Shown piece after piece: positions 16,325-24,845 of a stretch of DNA of 55,428 nt (within the stretch, counting starts at the first letter, position 1; the number at the start of each line of letters is the position of its first letter). The translations under genes were made by a program, and so were the position numbers. The stretch is taken from NCBI RefSeq assembly GCF_022662335.1, contig NZ_JAKNQJ010000018.1, positions 1-55,428 of the forward strand, in the 5' to 3' direction. Below the pieces are notes generated by a model. That model was not told the DNA's origin. It saw only the letters and a program-made list of their open reading frames with translations, and did no database searches. This DNA is from Sphingomonas sp. CROZ-RG-20F-R02-07 (GTDB lineage Bacteria > Pseudomonadota > Alphaproteobacteria > Sphingomonadales > Sphingomonadaceae).

Positions 16325-17661
16325 GCCGCGCGCCAGGATCTCCCGCCAAGCGTCGCCGGGCATGGCACCTGGCGCTGCCGCTCGGCGCGTTATGCGGGGG
16401 TGCGGACGCGCAGTTGCTGCAGGATCCGCAGACCGTCGTCGTCCCCCCGCCCCCGCCGATCACCACCGCGCATTCGATCTTTGCCCGCGACAGCACCATT
16501 CCGGTCGCCGACCGGATGCTGCCGGCCTTTTCCGCACAAGGGCTGAGCGTCGGCAATTTCGACCTCTATCCCGGCCTGACGATCGGCGGCCTCTATACGT
16601 CCAACCTCTATGCCGACAATGATCGCAAGCGCAGCGACGCCGCGCTCGTCATCCGTCCCCAGGCGACGCTGCGCACCAGCGGCGGCCCCTATGTCTTCTC
16701 GGTCTACGGCCAGGGCGACATCCGCCGCTATGCCACCCACGGCAGCGAAAACAGCCAGGAGGGGCTCGGCGGGGCCGAGGGATCGGTCGCGATCGGGCCG
16801 CTCAGCAGCATCACCGCCGGCGTCAACTATGGCACCCTCATCGATCCGCGCTACGCCTCGGATTCGCCCAAGGATGCCGCGCATCCCCTTCAGTTCGACC
16901 AGTTGAACGGGTATCTCGGCACCACGATCGAGGGGGCGAGCACGCGCGTCATCCTGCGCGCCGACGTGACCCGATTGCGCTTCAGCGACACGCCCGCCTA
17001 TGACGGCAGCACGCTGTTCACGCGCGACCGCGATCGCACGCGCTATGGCGGCCTCGTCCGCGTCGAGCGCGCGCTGAGCCCGGCGATTTCCTTCTACGCC
17101 GCGGGCACGCTCAACAAGATCGACTATCGGTATCTGGCAACGGGCAATCTCCAGCGCGATTCCTGGGGTTATGGCGCCTATCTCGGTTCCAGTTTCGACG
17201 TGACTCGGCTGGCACGGGGCGACATCCGGCTCGGCTATATCCACCAGACGTTCCAGCTTCCGGGGGTGGATGCGATCGCGGGCCTGGGCGCGCTCGGCAC
17301 GCTGCAATTCTTCCCGAACCAGCTCTGGACGTTCACGGCCCAGGGCGAACGCAGCGTGCAGGACAGCGGCGTGCCGGGCACGGCGGGCTATGTCCATGCG
17401 GGCGCGTCGCTCCGCGCCGATCACGAACTGCGCCGCTACATCATCGCGAGCGTGGCCGGCGGGTATTTCGAAGACAGCTATCGCGGCATCGACCGCCGCG
17501 ACCGGCTGCCCTTCGCGGAGGTCAGCGGCACCTATCTGTCGCGCGACCACTGGAATGCCCGGCTCGGCTATCGCTTCCTGTCGCGCCACTGCGGCTGCAA
17601 TTCCGGCATCGCCAGCTTCGACGACCACCGCATCACCGCCGCCCTCACTTTCCAATATTAA
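16321..17661 (+). CDS. Outer-membrane beta-barrel protein of exopolysaccharide export
   Basis: A 446-residue protein with an N-terminal signal (RRAWHLALPLGALCGGADAQ), a proline stretch (VVVPPPPPIT) and then alternating hydrophobic strands to a terminal Phe-Gln-Tyr, as in beta-barrels. It resembles the putative porin-2 type barrels (VpsM/EpsL-like) found in EPS loci. A TTG at 16321 overlaps the upstream stop (TTGA) with AAGGAA upstream, and there is no other in-frame Met nearby, so the unusual start is well supported. It probably forms the outer-membrane conduit for the polymer. Confidence 0.8.
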   Translation: MSRAPGSPAKRRRAWHLALPLGALCGGADAQLLQDPQTVVVPPPPPITTAHSIFARDSTIPVADRMLPAFSAQGLSVGNFDLYPGLTIGGLYTSNLYADNDRKRSDAALVIRPQATLRTSGGPYVFSVYGQGDIRRYATHGSENSQEGLGGAEGSVAIGPLSSITAGVNYGTLIDPRYASDSPKDAAHPLQFDQLNGYLGTTIEGASTRVILRADVTRLRFSDTPAYDGSTLFTRDRDRTRYGGLVRVERALSPAISFYAAGTLNKIDYRYLATGNLQRDSWGYGAYLGSSFDVTRLARGDIRLGYIHQTFQLPGVDAIAGLGALGTLQFFPNQLWTFTAQGERSVQDSGVPGTAGYVHAGASLRADHELRRYIIASVAGGYFEDSYRGIDRRDRLPFAEVSGTYLSRDHWNARLGYRFLSRHCGCNSGIASFDDHRITAALTFQY

Positions 17662-17677
17662 TCGGAGACCGCGCGTC

Positions 17678-19882
17678 ATGGCTACTGCGCTTCAACGGTA
17701 CGACGGCACCAACGCCCTCCCCCAGCGCTACGATCGCGCCGCGCCCAGCGGCGTGATCGATCTTGCCCGCACCTATCGCCGGCACATCCCGCTGTTTCTG
17801 GGCGTGGCGGGCGCGATCATGATCGTGGTCGCCGCCTACACCTTCCTGCAGACGCCGCGCTACACCGCCACCGCCACGTTGGTGATCGCGCCCCGGCCGG
17901 CGGAGATCGGATCGGACCGGACGTCGCCGCTGAGCGATCCCGCCGCCGACTCCAGCGTCGACACGCAGGTCGAGCTGCTGAAAAGCCGCGGGCTGGCGGG
18001 CGCGGTGGTCGATCAGCTCGATCTGGCCTCGCCGGCGCGCTTTGCGACGCTGACGCACGAGCCGGGCCTACGCGACCGGATCCCCGGTCTTGGCGGATGG
18101 GGCGACAAGGACAGCGATGCGCAGGGCCGCCGCGAGATGGCCATCGACCGGCTGCAACAGGGGCTCGATATCCACCGCACTGCGCAGACCTTTGCGATCA
18201 CGCTGTCGTTCGCGCACAGCGACCGGCGGCTGGCCGCGGCGATCGTCAACGCGTTCGCCAACCAGTTCGTCGCCCAGTCCACCGTGGTGAAGCGCGAAGG
18301 CGCGGTGTCCGCGGACACGCTCCTGCGCGGCCAATTGGCGCAGGCGCGCGCCGAGGTCGAGGCCGCCGATACCGCGCTCGGTCAGTACAAGGTCGCACAC
18401 AACCTCATGAGCGTGCAGGGATCGACCATCGCGGAGCAGCAGCTCTCGTCGCTGGACGAGCAGGTCGCGACCGCACGCGCCGGGGAGGCCGAGGCCAGCG
18501 CCCGGCTCGAGACCGCGCGCCGCCAGCTTGCCGCGGGATCGACGGGCGACGATCTGGGCGAAGCGCTCGGCTCTCCCGTCATCCAGCAGCTCCGGTCGCA
18601 ACGTGCCGCGGTGAGCGGGCAGGTCGCCGATCTGTCTGGCCGCTATGGCGAACGTTATCCCCAGCTCTCGGCCGCGCGGCGCCAGTTGCGCGACATCGAC
18701 ACCCAGATCCAGGGCGAGATCAACCGCACGATCAACAATCTGGAAGCGCAGCGCCAAGTGGCGTCACGGCGCGTCGCCTCGCTCGCCGGCAGCGCCGGTG
18801 CCGCCCGTTCGGCCGTAGCGGGCAACAGCATCGCGTCGGTGAAGCTCGGCGGGTTGCAACTGCGCGCCGACACCGCGCGCGCCAATTACGCGCAACTCCT
18901 CGCCCGCGTGAACGAGATCGGCGCCCAGGCGGCGACGACCCAGGCGGACTCGCGTGTCGCGAGCCTCGCGCCCGTGCCGGTGAAACCGAGTTCGCCCAAC
19001 ATCCCGATCAACCTGCTGGTGGGTGCGCTGCTCGCGCTCAGCGGCGGCCTCGGCGCGATCTTCCTCCGCCAGAGCATGGATCAGGGCATCCGCACGCTGG
19101 AGGATGTCGAGGGACGGCTCCATCTGCCCTATCTCGCCGGCCTGCCGACGCTCGGTTCTTCGGTGCGCCACGCGCAGGGCAGCGACCCGGTCACCGCGGT
19201 CGTCGATCACCGGGAATCCGCCTATGCCGAGGGCTTCCGCAATCTCGCATCGGCCGTGCTCGACGCGGCCGATACCGGGATCGTGCAATCCATCGCGATG
19301 ACGTCCGCGCTTCCCAACGAGGGCAAGACCACCGCCGCGATCGGCCTTGCCCGGATCCTCGCGATGAGTGGCAAGAAGGTCGTGCTGGTCGATGTCGACA
19401 TGCGGCGCCCGAGCGTGGCCGATGCGCTCGGCATACGACCGGCCGTCGGTCTGCAGCACGTGCTGGACGGCGATGCGACCATCAGCGAAGCGCTGGTCCA
19501 TGACGGAGAAAGCGGCGCCGCGATCCTGCCGATGCTGCGGATGGGCAAGGTGTCGTCGGCGGCGCTCAACACGCCCGCTTTCGTTTCGCTCCTCGCCGAA
19601 CTGAAGGCGCGGTTCGACGTGGTGATCCTCGATGCCAGCCCGGTGCTCCCGGTGGTCGATGGGCGGATCGTGGCGAAGAAGGCGGACGCCACCGTGCTGC
19701 TGGTGCGATGGCGCAAGACGCCCGATTCGGCGGTGGAGATGGCGGCGCACCTGCTCCGGTCGCTAGGCGTCACCATGACGGGCGTGGCGCTCACCCGCGT
19801 CGATCTTCAGGAACTGGCCCGCTCGGGCTATGGCGATCCCGCGCAGTTCATGGGGTCGTACAGCAGCTATTACGCGAGTTGA
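17678..19882 (+). CDS. Chain-length regulator with fused BY-type tyrosine kinase (Wzc-like)
   Basis: A 734-residue inner-membrane co-polymerase. It has a Wzz domain with a membrane helix (about 40-58), a long periplasmic coiled coil (about 200-420), a second membrane helix after PVKPSSPNIPINLLVG, and a cytoplasmic kinase. Kinase motifs are Walker A ALPNEGKTT (about 545-553), Walker A' VLVDVDMRRPS and Walker B FDVVILDASP. The tail YGDPAQFMGSYSSYYAS has a Tyr cluster for autophosphorylation. It controls polymer length and export by cycles of phosphorylation. CGGAGA lies before the ATG. The cognate phosphatase is not in the window. Confidence 0.95.
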   Translation: MATALQRYDGTNALPQRYDRAAPSGVIDLARTYRRHIPLFLGVAGAIMIVVAAYTFLQTPRYTATATLVIAPRPAEIGSDRTSPLSDPAADSSVDTQVELLKSRGLAGAVVDQLDLASPARFATLTHEPGLRDRIPGLGGWGDKDSDAQGRREMAIDRLQQGLDIHRTAQTFAITLSFAHSDRRLAAAIVNAFANQFVAQSTVVKREGAVSADTLLRGQLAQARAEVEAADTALGQYKVAHNLMSVQGSTIAEQQLSSLDEQVATARAGEAEASARLETARRQLAAGSTGDDLGEALGSPVIQQLRSQRAAVSGQVADLSGRYGERYPQLSAARRQLRDIDTQIQGEINRTINNLEAQRQVASRRVASLAGSAGAARSAVAGNSIASVKLGGLQLRADTARANYAQLLARVNEIGAQAATTQADSRVASLAPVPVKPSSPNIPINLLVGALLALSGGLGAIFLRQSMDQGIRTLEDVEGRLHLPYLAGLPTLGSSVRHAQGSDPVTAVVDHRESAYAEGFRNLASAVLDAADTGIVQSIAMTSALPNEGKTTAAIGLARILAMSGKKVVLVDVDMRRPSVADALGIRPAVGLQHVLDGDATISEALVHDGESGAAILPMLRMGKVSSAALNTPAFVSLLAELKARFDVVILDASPVLPVVDGRIVAKKADATVLLVRWRKTPDSAVEMAAHLLRSLGVTMTGVALTRVDLQELARSGYGDPAQFMGSYSSYYAS

Positions 19883-19889
19883 GGCGATC

Positions 19890-20672
19890 ATGGATATGAG
19901 CGCAGCCCCCCGCATGCCCACCGAGACCCGCAGTCTGGGAAACGCCATCGGCAGCGAATTGCTGCTGCGGCGGCTCCGGCGCCTGGTGTCGCTCAACGGC
20001 GCCGAGATCAACCTCGTGCTGTCGTTGAACGAGGGCGCCAAGACTCACGGCCCGGGATCGATGATCTGCCCCAAGGCCGATGGCAGCCCGCATCCGCGGC
20101 TGATCGCCTCGGGCTGGGCATGCCGGCCGCGCATCCTGCCCGACGGGCGCCGACAGATGTTGAACGTGCTGCTACCCGGTGACTTGATCGGCGATCGTGG
20201 GGAACGCCGGCCGCTGGCGATGAACCCGGCCGTCGCACTCACCACGGTTCGCTCGATCAGCGCGAGCAAGCTGTACGATGCCCTGCTCAGCAAACCCGAC
20301 GAATATCCGCAATTGTGCGCGGCGCTCGGCCGGATCGACCGGATGCAGGAAAGCCATCTGCTCGATCACATCGTCCGGCTCGGTTGCCAGACTGCGCTTC
20401 AGCGGACCGCCCATTGCCTGCTCGAGCTGCACGCCCGGCTGGAAGCGATCGGTTTCACGCATGACGGCACGTTCCCGATGCCGCTCACGCAGGAAACCCT
20501 CGGCGACCTGCTCGGCCTCAGCCTCGTCCACGTCAACCGGATCATGGCGCAACTGAAGCGGGATTCGCTGATCCGCATCCGGTCGGGCGTGGCCATCGTC
20601 GAGGACTTCACGGCGCTCGCGCTACTGGCGGATCGCGTCGATCCGACCAGCCGGGGCGCCCCGGAGCATTGA
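19890..20672 (+). CDS. Crp/Fnr-type transcriptional regulator
   Basis: A 260-residue regulator starting 7 bases after the kinase gene with a GAGG site. The N-terminal half has a degenerate cNMP-binding-like fold (NVLLPGDLIGD is the conserved turn) without the Cys residues of Fnr. The C-terminal winged helix, PLTQETLGDLLGLSLVHVNR (about 199-218), is a clear Crp-type DNA-binding motif. Its place in the export operon suggests feedback on the locus, and it is the most obvious candidate to read the palindromes at 6256, 9647 and 23620. The effector is unknown. Confidence 0.88.
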   Translation: MDMSAAPRMPTETRSLGNAIGSELLLRRLRRLVSLNGAEINLVLSLNEGAKTHGPGSMICPKADGSPHPRLIASGWACRPRILPDGRRQMLNVLLPGDLIGDRGERRPLAMNPAVALTTVRSISASKLYDALLSKPDEYPQLCAALGRIDRMQESHLLDHIVRLGCQTALQRTAHCLLELHARLEAIGFTHDGTFPMPLTQETLGDLLGLSLVHVNRIMAQLKRDSLIRIRSGVAIVEDFTALALLADRVDPTSRGAPEH

Positions 20673-21328
20673 ACGCGAACGGTGGCTTGATCGCAACCGT
20701 CCACCAACCGGCACCGGTGGCGCTCTACGAAGCGGCGGATGCAGCCGGCATCACCCGCTATGACGTTCCGGGCGGAACGACGCTGTTCGTTCAGTCCGCC
20801 CCGTCGCTCTCGTCCGAACGACTGCTGGCAATGACGCTCTCCCGGTACGAAGGTCGGCCGATCCGCACGTCGTCGATCGTTCGGTCGGCCTATGGCGAGC
20901 CGATGCTGGAGTGTCGCGCGGGCGACGCGCGACCGGGTTTCAGTGTGTCCGGCGCGGCGGGATGGCGCGGCGTGGCGGTCGCGCCCGCCGGCCGGATCGG
21001 CCTGGATATGGAAACGATCGCGCGGGTGGCAGCGAATGCCACCCGCCACGATCGCTGGCTTTCCGCCTCCGAGGCCGAGGCGCTCGCGCCCTGGCCCGAT
21101 GACCGCATCCTCGACGAGCTCGCCTGTCGCTGGGTCTTGAAGGAAGCCTATGCGAAGGTCCGCGGGATCGGCCTCAACCTGCCGCTGCACACGATCGGCT
21201 TCGCCGCTGATGGACCGGCGATCGTCGCCAGCGCCTCGCAGGCCGGCGATGCGGCCTATCTCGCCCGGTGCCGCTTTCGCCTCATGCGCGTGGGGCCCTT
21301 GCTGATCGGGATCGTCCATCATCCGTGA
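20669..21328 (+). CDS. Sfp-type 4'-phosphopantetheinyl transferase
   Basis: A 219-residue enzyme that moves phosphopantetheine from CoA to the Ser of a carrier domain. The family motifs are IGLDMETI (near 111) for Mg-CoA binding and CRWVLKEAYAKVRGIGL (near 154-170), the W-x-x-K-E-A-x-x-K signature. TTG 20669 overlaps the regulator's stop (TTGA); a TTG at 20687 is a possible alternative. The only carrier domain in the window is in the NRPS-like protein 128-2623, so that is its likely client, although housekeeping clients cannot be excluded. Confidence 0.93.
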   Translation: MNANGGLIATVHQPAPVALYEAADAAGITRYDVPGGTTLFVQSAPSLSSERLLAMTLSRYEGRPIRTSSIVRSAYGEPMLECRAGDARPGFSVSGAAGWRGVAVAPAGRIGLDMETIARVAANATRHDRWLSASEAEALAPWPDDRILDELACRWVLKEAYAKVRGIGLNLPLHTIGFAADGPAIVASASQAGDAAYLARCRFRLMRVGPLLIGIVHHP

Positions 21329-21330
21329 CA

Positions 21331-21346
21331 TGCCTCATTTGGCACA
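21331..21346. promoter_or_regulatory. Candidate operator palindrome, degenerate copy
   Basis: TGCCTCATTTGGCACA keeps the TCATTTG core and a TGCC/GGCA inverted repeat. It lies just after the phosphopantetheinyl transferase stop and about 50 bases before the methyltransferase start. It resembles GCATCATTTGATGC at 9647 but with changed arms. Confidence 0.3.
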
Positions 21347-21397
21347 AGTGGCCGGCCCGCTGGCGGTTAGTACCACGCGCGATCGGGGGGTGCGGGC

Positions 21398-22207
21398 ATG
21401 GGCTTGGGTTTGCGTCGCAGACTTGAACGGACGGCGGCGCGACACCCGGTGGTGCGGCGCGCGCTCACGCGGTTTCACCTTTTCGGCGCAGGGCTGATCG
21501 CGCGCGAACATACCCATCCGATCGATCGGCGGTACGGCATCAGCACGCAGACACCCGTTCCGCTCTATCTGCTCAAGACCGGATCGTCGGCCGACGGGCA
21601 CATGATTCCCTATGCGGGCTGTGTACCCAGCGCCCTTCGGCACGTGCTCGGCACGCTGCCCAACGATCATGAAGCGACATTCGTCGATCTCGGCTGCGGC
21701 AAGGGGCGGGCTCTGGCCGTCGCTTCGGAATTTTCGTTTCGGGCGGTCATGGGCATCGAGCTCAACCCCGATCTAGTCGCCGTCGCCCGCCGCAACGCTC
21801 GCCGCGTCTCCGCGGCCCAACCGACGCGGCCGGCCATTCGGATCGACGAAGGTGACGCGAGCGCGCCGGCACTGCCCGAGGGGGACGTGGTGCTGTTCCT
21901 CTATCATCCCTTCGGCGAACCGTTGATCCGCCGGCTGACCCAGCATCTGGTCCAGTCGCACGCGCCCGGCCGGGTCATTCACGTCATCTACGAAAATCCG
22001 GTTCATGGCGCGGTGTTCGACGACCATCCCGCCTTCCGGCGCATCTTTGCGGCGATGCTGTCTTGCACTGCCGAGGAATGCCGTTTCGCCTTCGACGCCG
22101 ACGAGGCGATCGCCATCTGGCGGCTGGACGATGATGGCGACGACGCCGCGACCCGCCACCCGATCGTCGTGACCAAGCCCGGCTACCGTGCGGTGATCCG
22201 CGACTGA
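21398..22207 (+). CDS. Class I SAM-dependent methyltransferase
   Basis: A 269-residue protein with a clear motif I, VDLGCGKGRALAVASEF (about 96-112), followed by VMGIELNPDLVAVARRNARR (motif II, acidic residue binding the ribose of SAM) and LFLYHPFGEPLI in place of the usual NPPY-like loop. GGGGGG lies before the ATG. It may methylate a polysaccharide component or an unrelated substrate; the N-terminal about 70 residues are not recognised. It is 69 bases downstream of the phosphopantetheinyl transferase and may have its own promoter. Confidence 0.8.
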   Translation: MGLGLRRRLERTAARHPVVRRALTRFHLFGAGLIAREHTHPIDRRYGISTQTPVPLYLLKTGSSADGHMIPYAGCVPSALRHVLGTLPNDHEATFVDLGCGKGRALAVASEFSFRAVMGIELNPDLVAVARRNARRVSAAQPTRPAIRIDEGDASAPALPEGDVVLFLYHPFGEPLIRRLTQHLVQSHAPGRVIHVIYENPVHGAVFDDHPAFRRIFAAMLSCTAEECRFAFDADEAIAIWRLDDDGDDAATRHPIVVTKPGYRAVIRD

Positions 22208-22426
22208 AGGACCCTTAGCGGCAGACGAGCGCGACGATCGGCACCCAGCATGCCGCACCAAGCGCGGCGATGACGATCATCCGCAATCCGGTCAACGCCG
22301 ACGCGCTTTCCGGATGGGATGATGCCGGTGACCCGGCCGACCGATGCGTCGATGCCGCGGCGGACGACCGAGGTCGATACGCCGAAGCAGCGACCCGCAC
22401 GCGAGCGGGGTGGGTCGCCGACCGTG

Positions 22427-23554
22427 TCACGAGCCGGTCAGCCCGATATAGCGCGTCTTGGTATCCGTGCCCGAGTTGGACGTGACGATCGTGCCGATCT
22501 GTGCCCCGCTTGCGGAGCGTACCACGAGATTGATCGAATAGTTCGAGCAGGACTCCAGCTGTACCAGGTCGTCCATGGTGTTTCCGCCGATCGTGTCCCA
22601 CACATCGCCGGTCACGGTCAGTCCGTTGCAGCGGATCGCGCGCAGAAACTGGCCGTTGCGACGCCCGCGAAGCGTGATGTTGCGTAGCGTCACGTTCGAG
22701 CAATCGGTGATATAAGCCGTCGGCCCGTCCTGCGTCGCCGCGCCGAAGTCGAGATCGGCGTTCTCGATCACGACATTGTCGATCGTACAGCCCTGCGCCA
22801 CGCCATCGTTTTGCATCATCAGCGGACAGCCCGTGGGGCCTTGCGTGATCTTGCCGACGATGTTGCTCAACCGGATGTTGCGGATCGTCGCTTTGCCGGT
22901 GCCCGTGCCGGTATAGAATTTGATGCAGGAAAAACCCATGCTGTCGAGCGTCAGTCCGCTGAGCGTCACCCGTTCGAGCGTGGCGTTGGTGGATTCGCTG
23001 TTCTCGCACGTGAACGACAGGGCATCGTCGCCGCTGGACACGCGGATCGTCGATCCGGTGATGCGCGAGCAGGCGCCGAAAAAGTGCAAGCCGTCGGCGC
23101 CGGGCTTGTTCACGCCCGACAACAATTTCAGCCCGTTGATATGGCCGCCCGTCGAATTCTTGATTTCCATGCCGAAGCCGGTGAGCGGCCCGCTGGTCTG
23201 CACGTTGACGACGACGAAGCCGTCCGTCGCCACGATGCCGAGGCCCTTGCGGGTGGCACCCGCCGACGCCGAAGTCGAGCCCACGAAACTTCCACCCGCG
23301 CCCTGGATGGTAACGTTCGACAATCGCCCGGAAGTGCGGTTGGTCAGGCAGTAGAGCGTGCCGACGGCGGGGCCATGATCGTTGTAGATGTCGCCGATCA
23401 TCAGGACGACCGAATTGCTGCTATACCCCAATCCCGTACTCGACAGCCGGTAGCCTCCGGCTGGCACGATGCACGTCTTGCGTGTGGTCGCGGCCGTATC
23501 AAGCAAGGCCTGAAGCGTTGCGGTGGCGTCGGTGCTGGACATGAGCGTTGTCAT
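22427..23554 (-). CDS. Right-handed beta-helix protein, GH28-like
   Basis: A 375-residue protein of short repeated beta-strands (VTIQGAGG, IRNIRLSNIVG, VTLRNITLRGR), the pattern of pectate-lyase/polygalacturonase beta-helices. The GH28-type elements GADGLHFF (about 152-159) and STIRVSSGDDALSF (168-181) keep acidic residues D154, D176 and D177, but the following G-H-G motif is not found; GFSCIKF stands in its region. No signal peptide is visible, so it is either secreted by another route, attached to a particle or intracellular. A polysaccharide lyase or hydrolase role on the local polymer is inferred. The ATG at 23554 has a weak ribosome site. Confidence 0.75.
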   Translation of the reverse strand: MTTLMSSTDATATLQALLDTAATTRKTCIVPAGGYRLSSTGLGYSSNSVVLMIGDIYNDHGPAVGTLYCLTNRTSGRLSNVTIQGAGGSFVGSTSASAGATRKGLGIVATDGFVVVNVQTSGPLTGFGMEIKNSTGGHINGLKLLSGVNKPGADGLHFFGACSRITGSTIRVSSGDDALSFTCENSESTNATLERVTLSGLTLDSMGFSCIKFYTGTGTGKATIRNIRLSNIVGKITQGPTGCPLMMQNDGVAQGCTIDNVVIENADLDFGAATQDGPTAYITDCSNVTLRNITLRGRRNGQFLRAIRCNGLTVTGDVWDTIGGNTMDDLVQLESCSNYSINLVVRSASGAQIGTIVTSNSGTDTKTRYIGLTGS

Positions 23555-23619
23555 GAGGATGGGATCGCCGAACCCTGGTTAACAGAGCTTAAAAGTTGCA
23601 AGGCGAAGCGTCGCCGACG

Positions 23620-23631
23620 CATCATTTGATG
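23620..23631. promoter_or_regulatory. Candidate operator palindrome, copy 3
   Basis: CATCATTTGATG, with 5-base arms around TT, lies between the divergent beta-helix gene and the ferritin-like lipoprotein gene. It is identical to the core of the copy at 9647-9660. Confidence 0.45.
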
Positions 23632-23676
23632 GGTTTGCAGCGAGTTGCGCTGCGGGTTAACCATCCGTTAGCTCCG

Positions 23677-24672
23677 ATGCTGGCTCATGCCCGCATGCCA
23701 TACGCCTCCCCGCTCCGCCTCGACGCCGCCGACCGCCGCGGCTTCCTGCGTCTCGCCGCCGGCTTTGCCGGCACCGTCCTCCTGTCCGGCTGTGGCGGGG
23801 GCGACGCGAGCAGCGATCCCGTCCCCGTGGTGTCGTCGGGAGCGGGATCGACGCCCCCAACGACCAGCGAAAGCACACCCCTGTCGCTGACACCCGAAGC
23901 GGTCAGCCTCAACCTCGCGCTCAATCTCGAATATCTGTGCGCCCAATATTACAGCTATGCCGTGAACGGCACGGGGCTCGCTTCCGACATGGTCGCCGGC
24001 ATCGGCGCACAGGGGCGCGTGCTCGGCGGTCGTCAGGCCAGTCTCGCCAACACGCTCGTGGCGCAGCACGCCGCCGAGAGCGCGACCGACAAGCTGGCGA
24101 CCGTCGTCGCACTGCGCGGCCGGCTCGGCACGTCCGCCGCAGCCCAGCCGACGATCGACTTCACCGCCACCGCGACGAGCGCGTTTTCGGTCGCGGCCCA
24201 GGCGGCCGGCCTTGTGGCATCGGGCGTGGCCTTCGATCCGTTCGCCAGCGACGCCAATTTCCTGCTGAGCGCCTTCCTGCTCGAAAACGCCGTGGCCGCG
24301 ACCTATCGTCGCGAGATGGCCACGATGGCGGCCGGCGACGCGCTCCAGACGATGACCGACAATCTGGGCGGCGCGATCTATCATGGCGGCCTGGTGCGGA
24401 CGCTGCTGTCCGCGCAGGCCAACGGGGATGCCGCGCTGACCCTCTCCTACACCGCCTTGTCGGCCTATACCGCCAAGCTGGACGGCACCGACACCGGGGA
24501 CCAGACGCTGGCGGGAACGAACGGCGACAGCGCGAACATCGTCGATTCCGACGGCCACGCCATCCCGTTCCTGCGCACCCCGACCCAGGCATTGAACCTG
24601 GTCTATCTCAACCGCTCGGCGAGTACCGCCGGCGGCTTCCTCCCGTCGGGTACGAACGGCGTCCGTGTCTGA
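23677..24672 (+). CDS. Ferritin-like domain protein, Tat-exported lipoprotein
   Basis: A protein of about 331 residues. The signal region DRRGFLRLAAGFAGTVLLSGCGGG combines a twin-arginine motif with a lipobox (LSGC), so it is predicted to be exported folded and lipid-anchored. The mature part has four long helices with Glu/His/Tyr residues (LNLEYLCAQYYSYA, LVAQHAAES, FLLENAVAATYRREM) as in the ferritin_2 family, which may bind metal. Starts at 23677 and 23695 both leave a normal Tat signal; neither has a strong ribosome site. The frame is open back to 23596, but that would include the palindrome. Its function is not known; no link to polysaccharide synthesis is proven. Confidence 0.82.
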   Translation: MLAHARMPYASPLRLDAADRRGFLRLAAGFAGTVLLSGCGGGDASSDPVPVVSSGAGSTPPTTSESTPLSLTPEAVSLNLALNLEYLCAQYYSYAVNGTGLASDMVAGIGAQGRVLGGRQASLANTLVAQHAAESATDKLATVVALRGRLGTSAAAQPTIDFTATATSAFSVAAQAAGLVASGVAFDPFASDANFLLSAFLLENAVAATYRREMATMAAGDALQTMTDNLGGAIYHGGLVRTLLSAQANGDAALTLSYTALSAYTAKLDGTDTGDQTLAGTNGDSANIVDSDGHAIPFLRTPTQALNLVYLNRSASTAGGFLPSGTNGVRV

Positions 24673-24845
24673 TCCAGGGCCTATCGGAACGCCGGTTCTA
24701 CGCGCATCACCCTTGCGACCGGCCTCGGCGAGGCGCGGCACCGGCGCGAACCGCTCCGGCTTCCTCCCAGAGGCGACGGGCCAGCGTCTTTTGTTGGCTT
24801 CTGAAGGTCGCTGAACCGCTAAACCCTTGTCGAAAGGGGATAGTG

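Noticed and set aside
22215..22400. A 61-residue minus-strand frame ending in a hydrophobic helix (MIVIAALGAACWVPIVALVC)
   Set aside because: It could be a small membrane protein, but the GTG start has no ribosome site and the N-terminal part is low-complexity. Evidence of expression or conservation would be needed.
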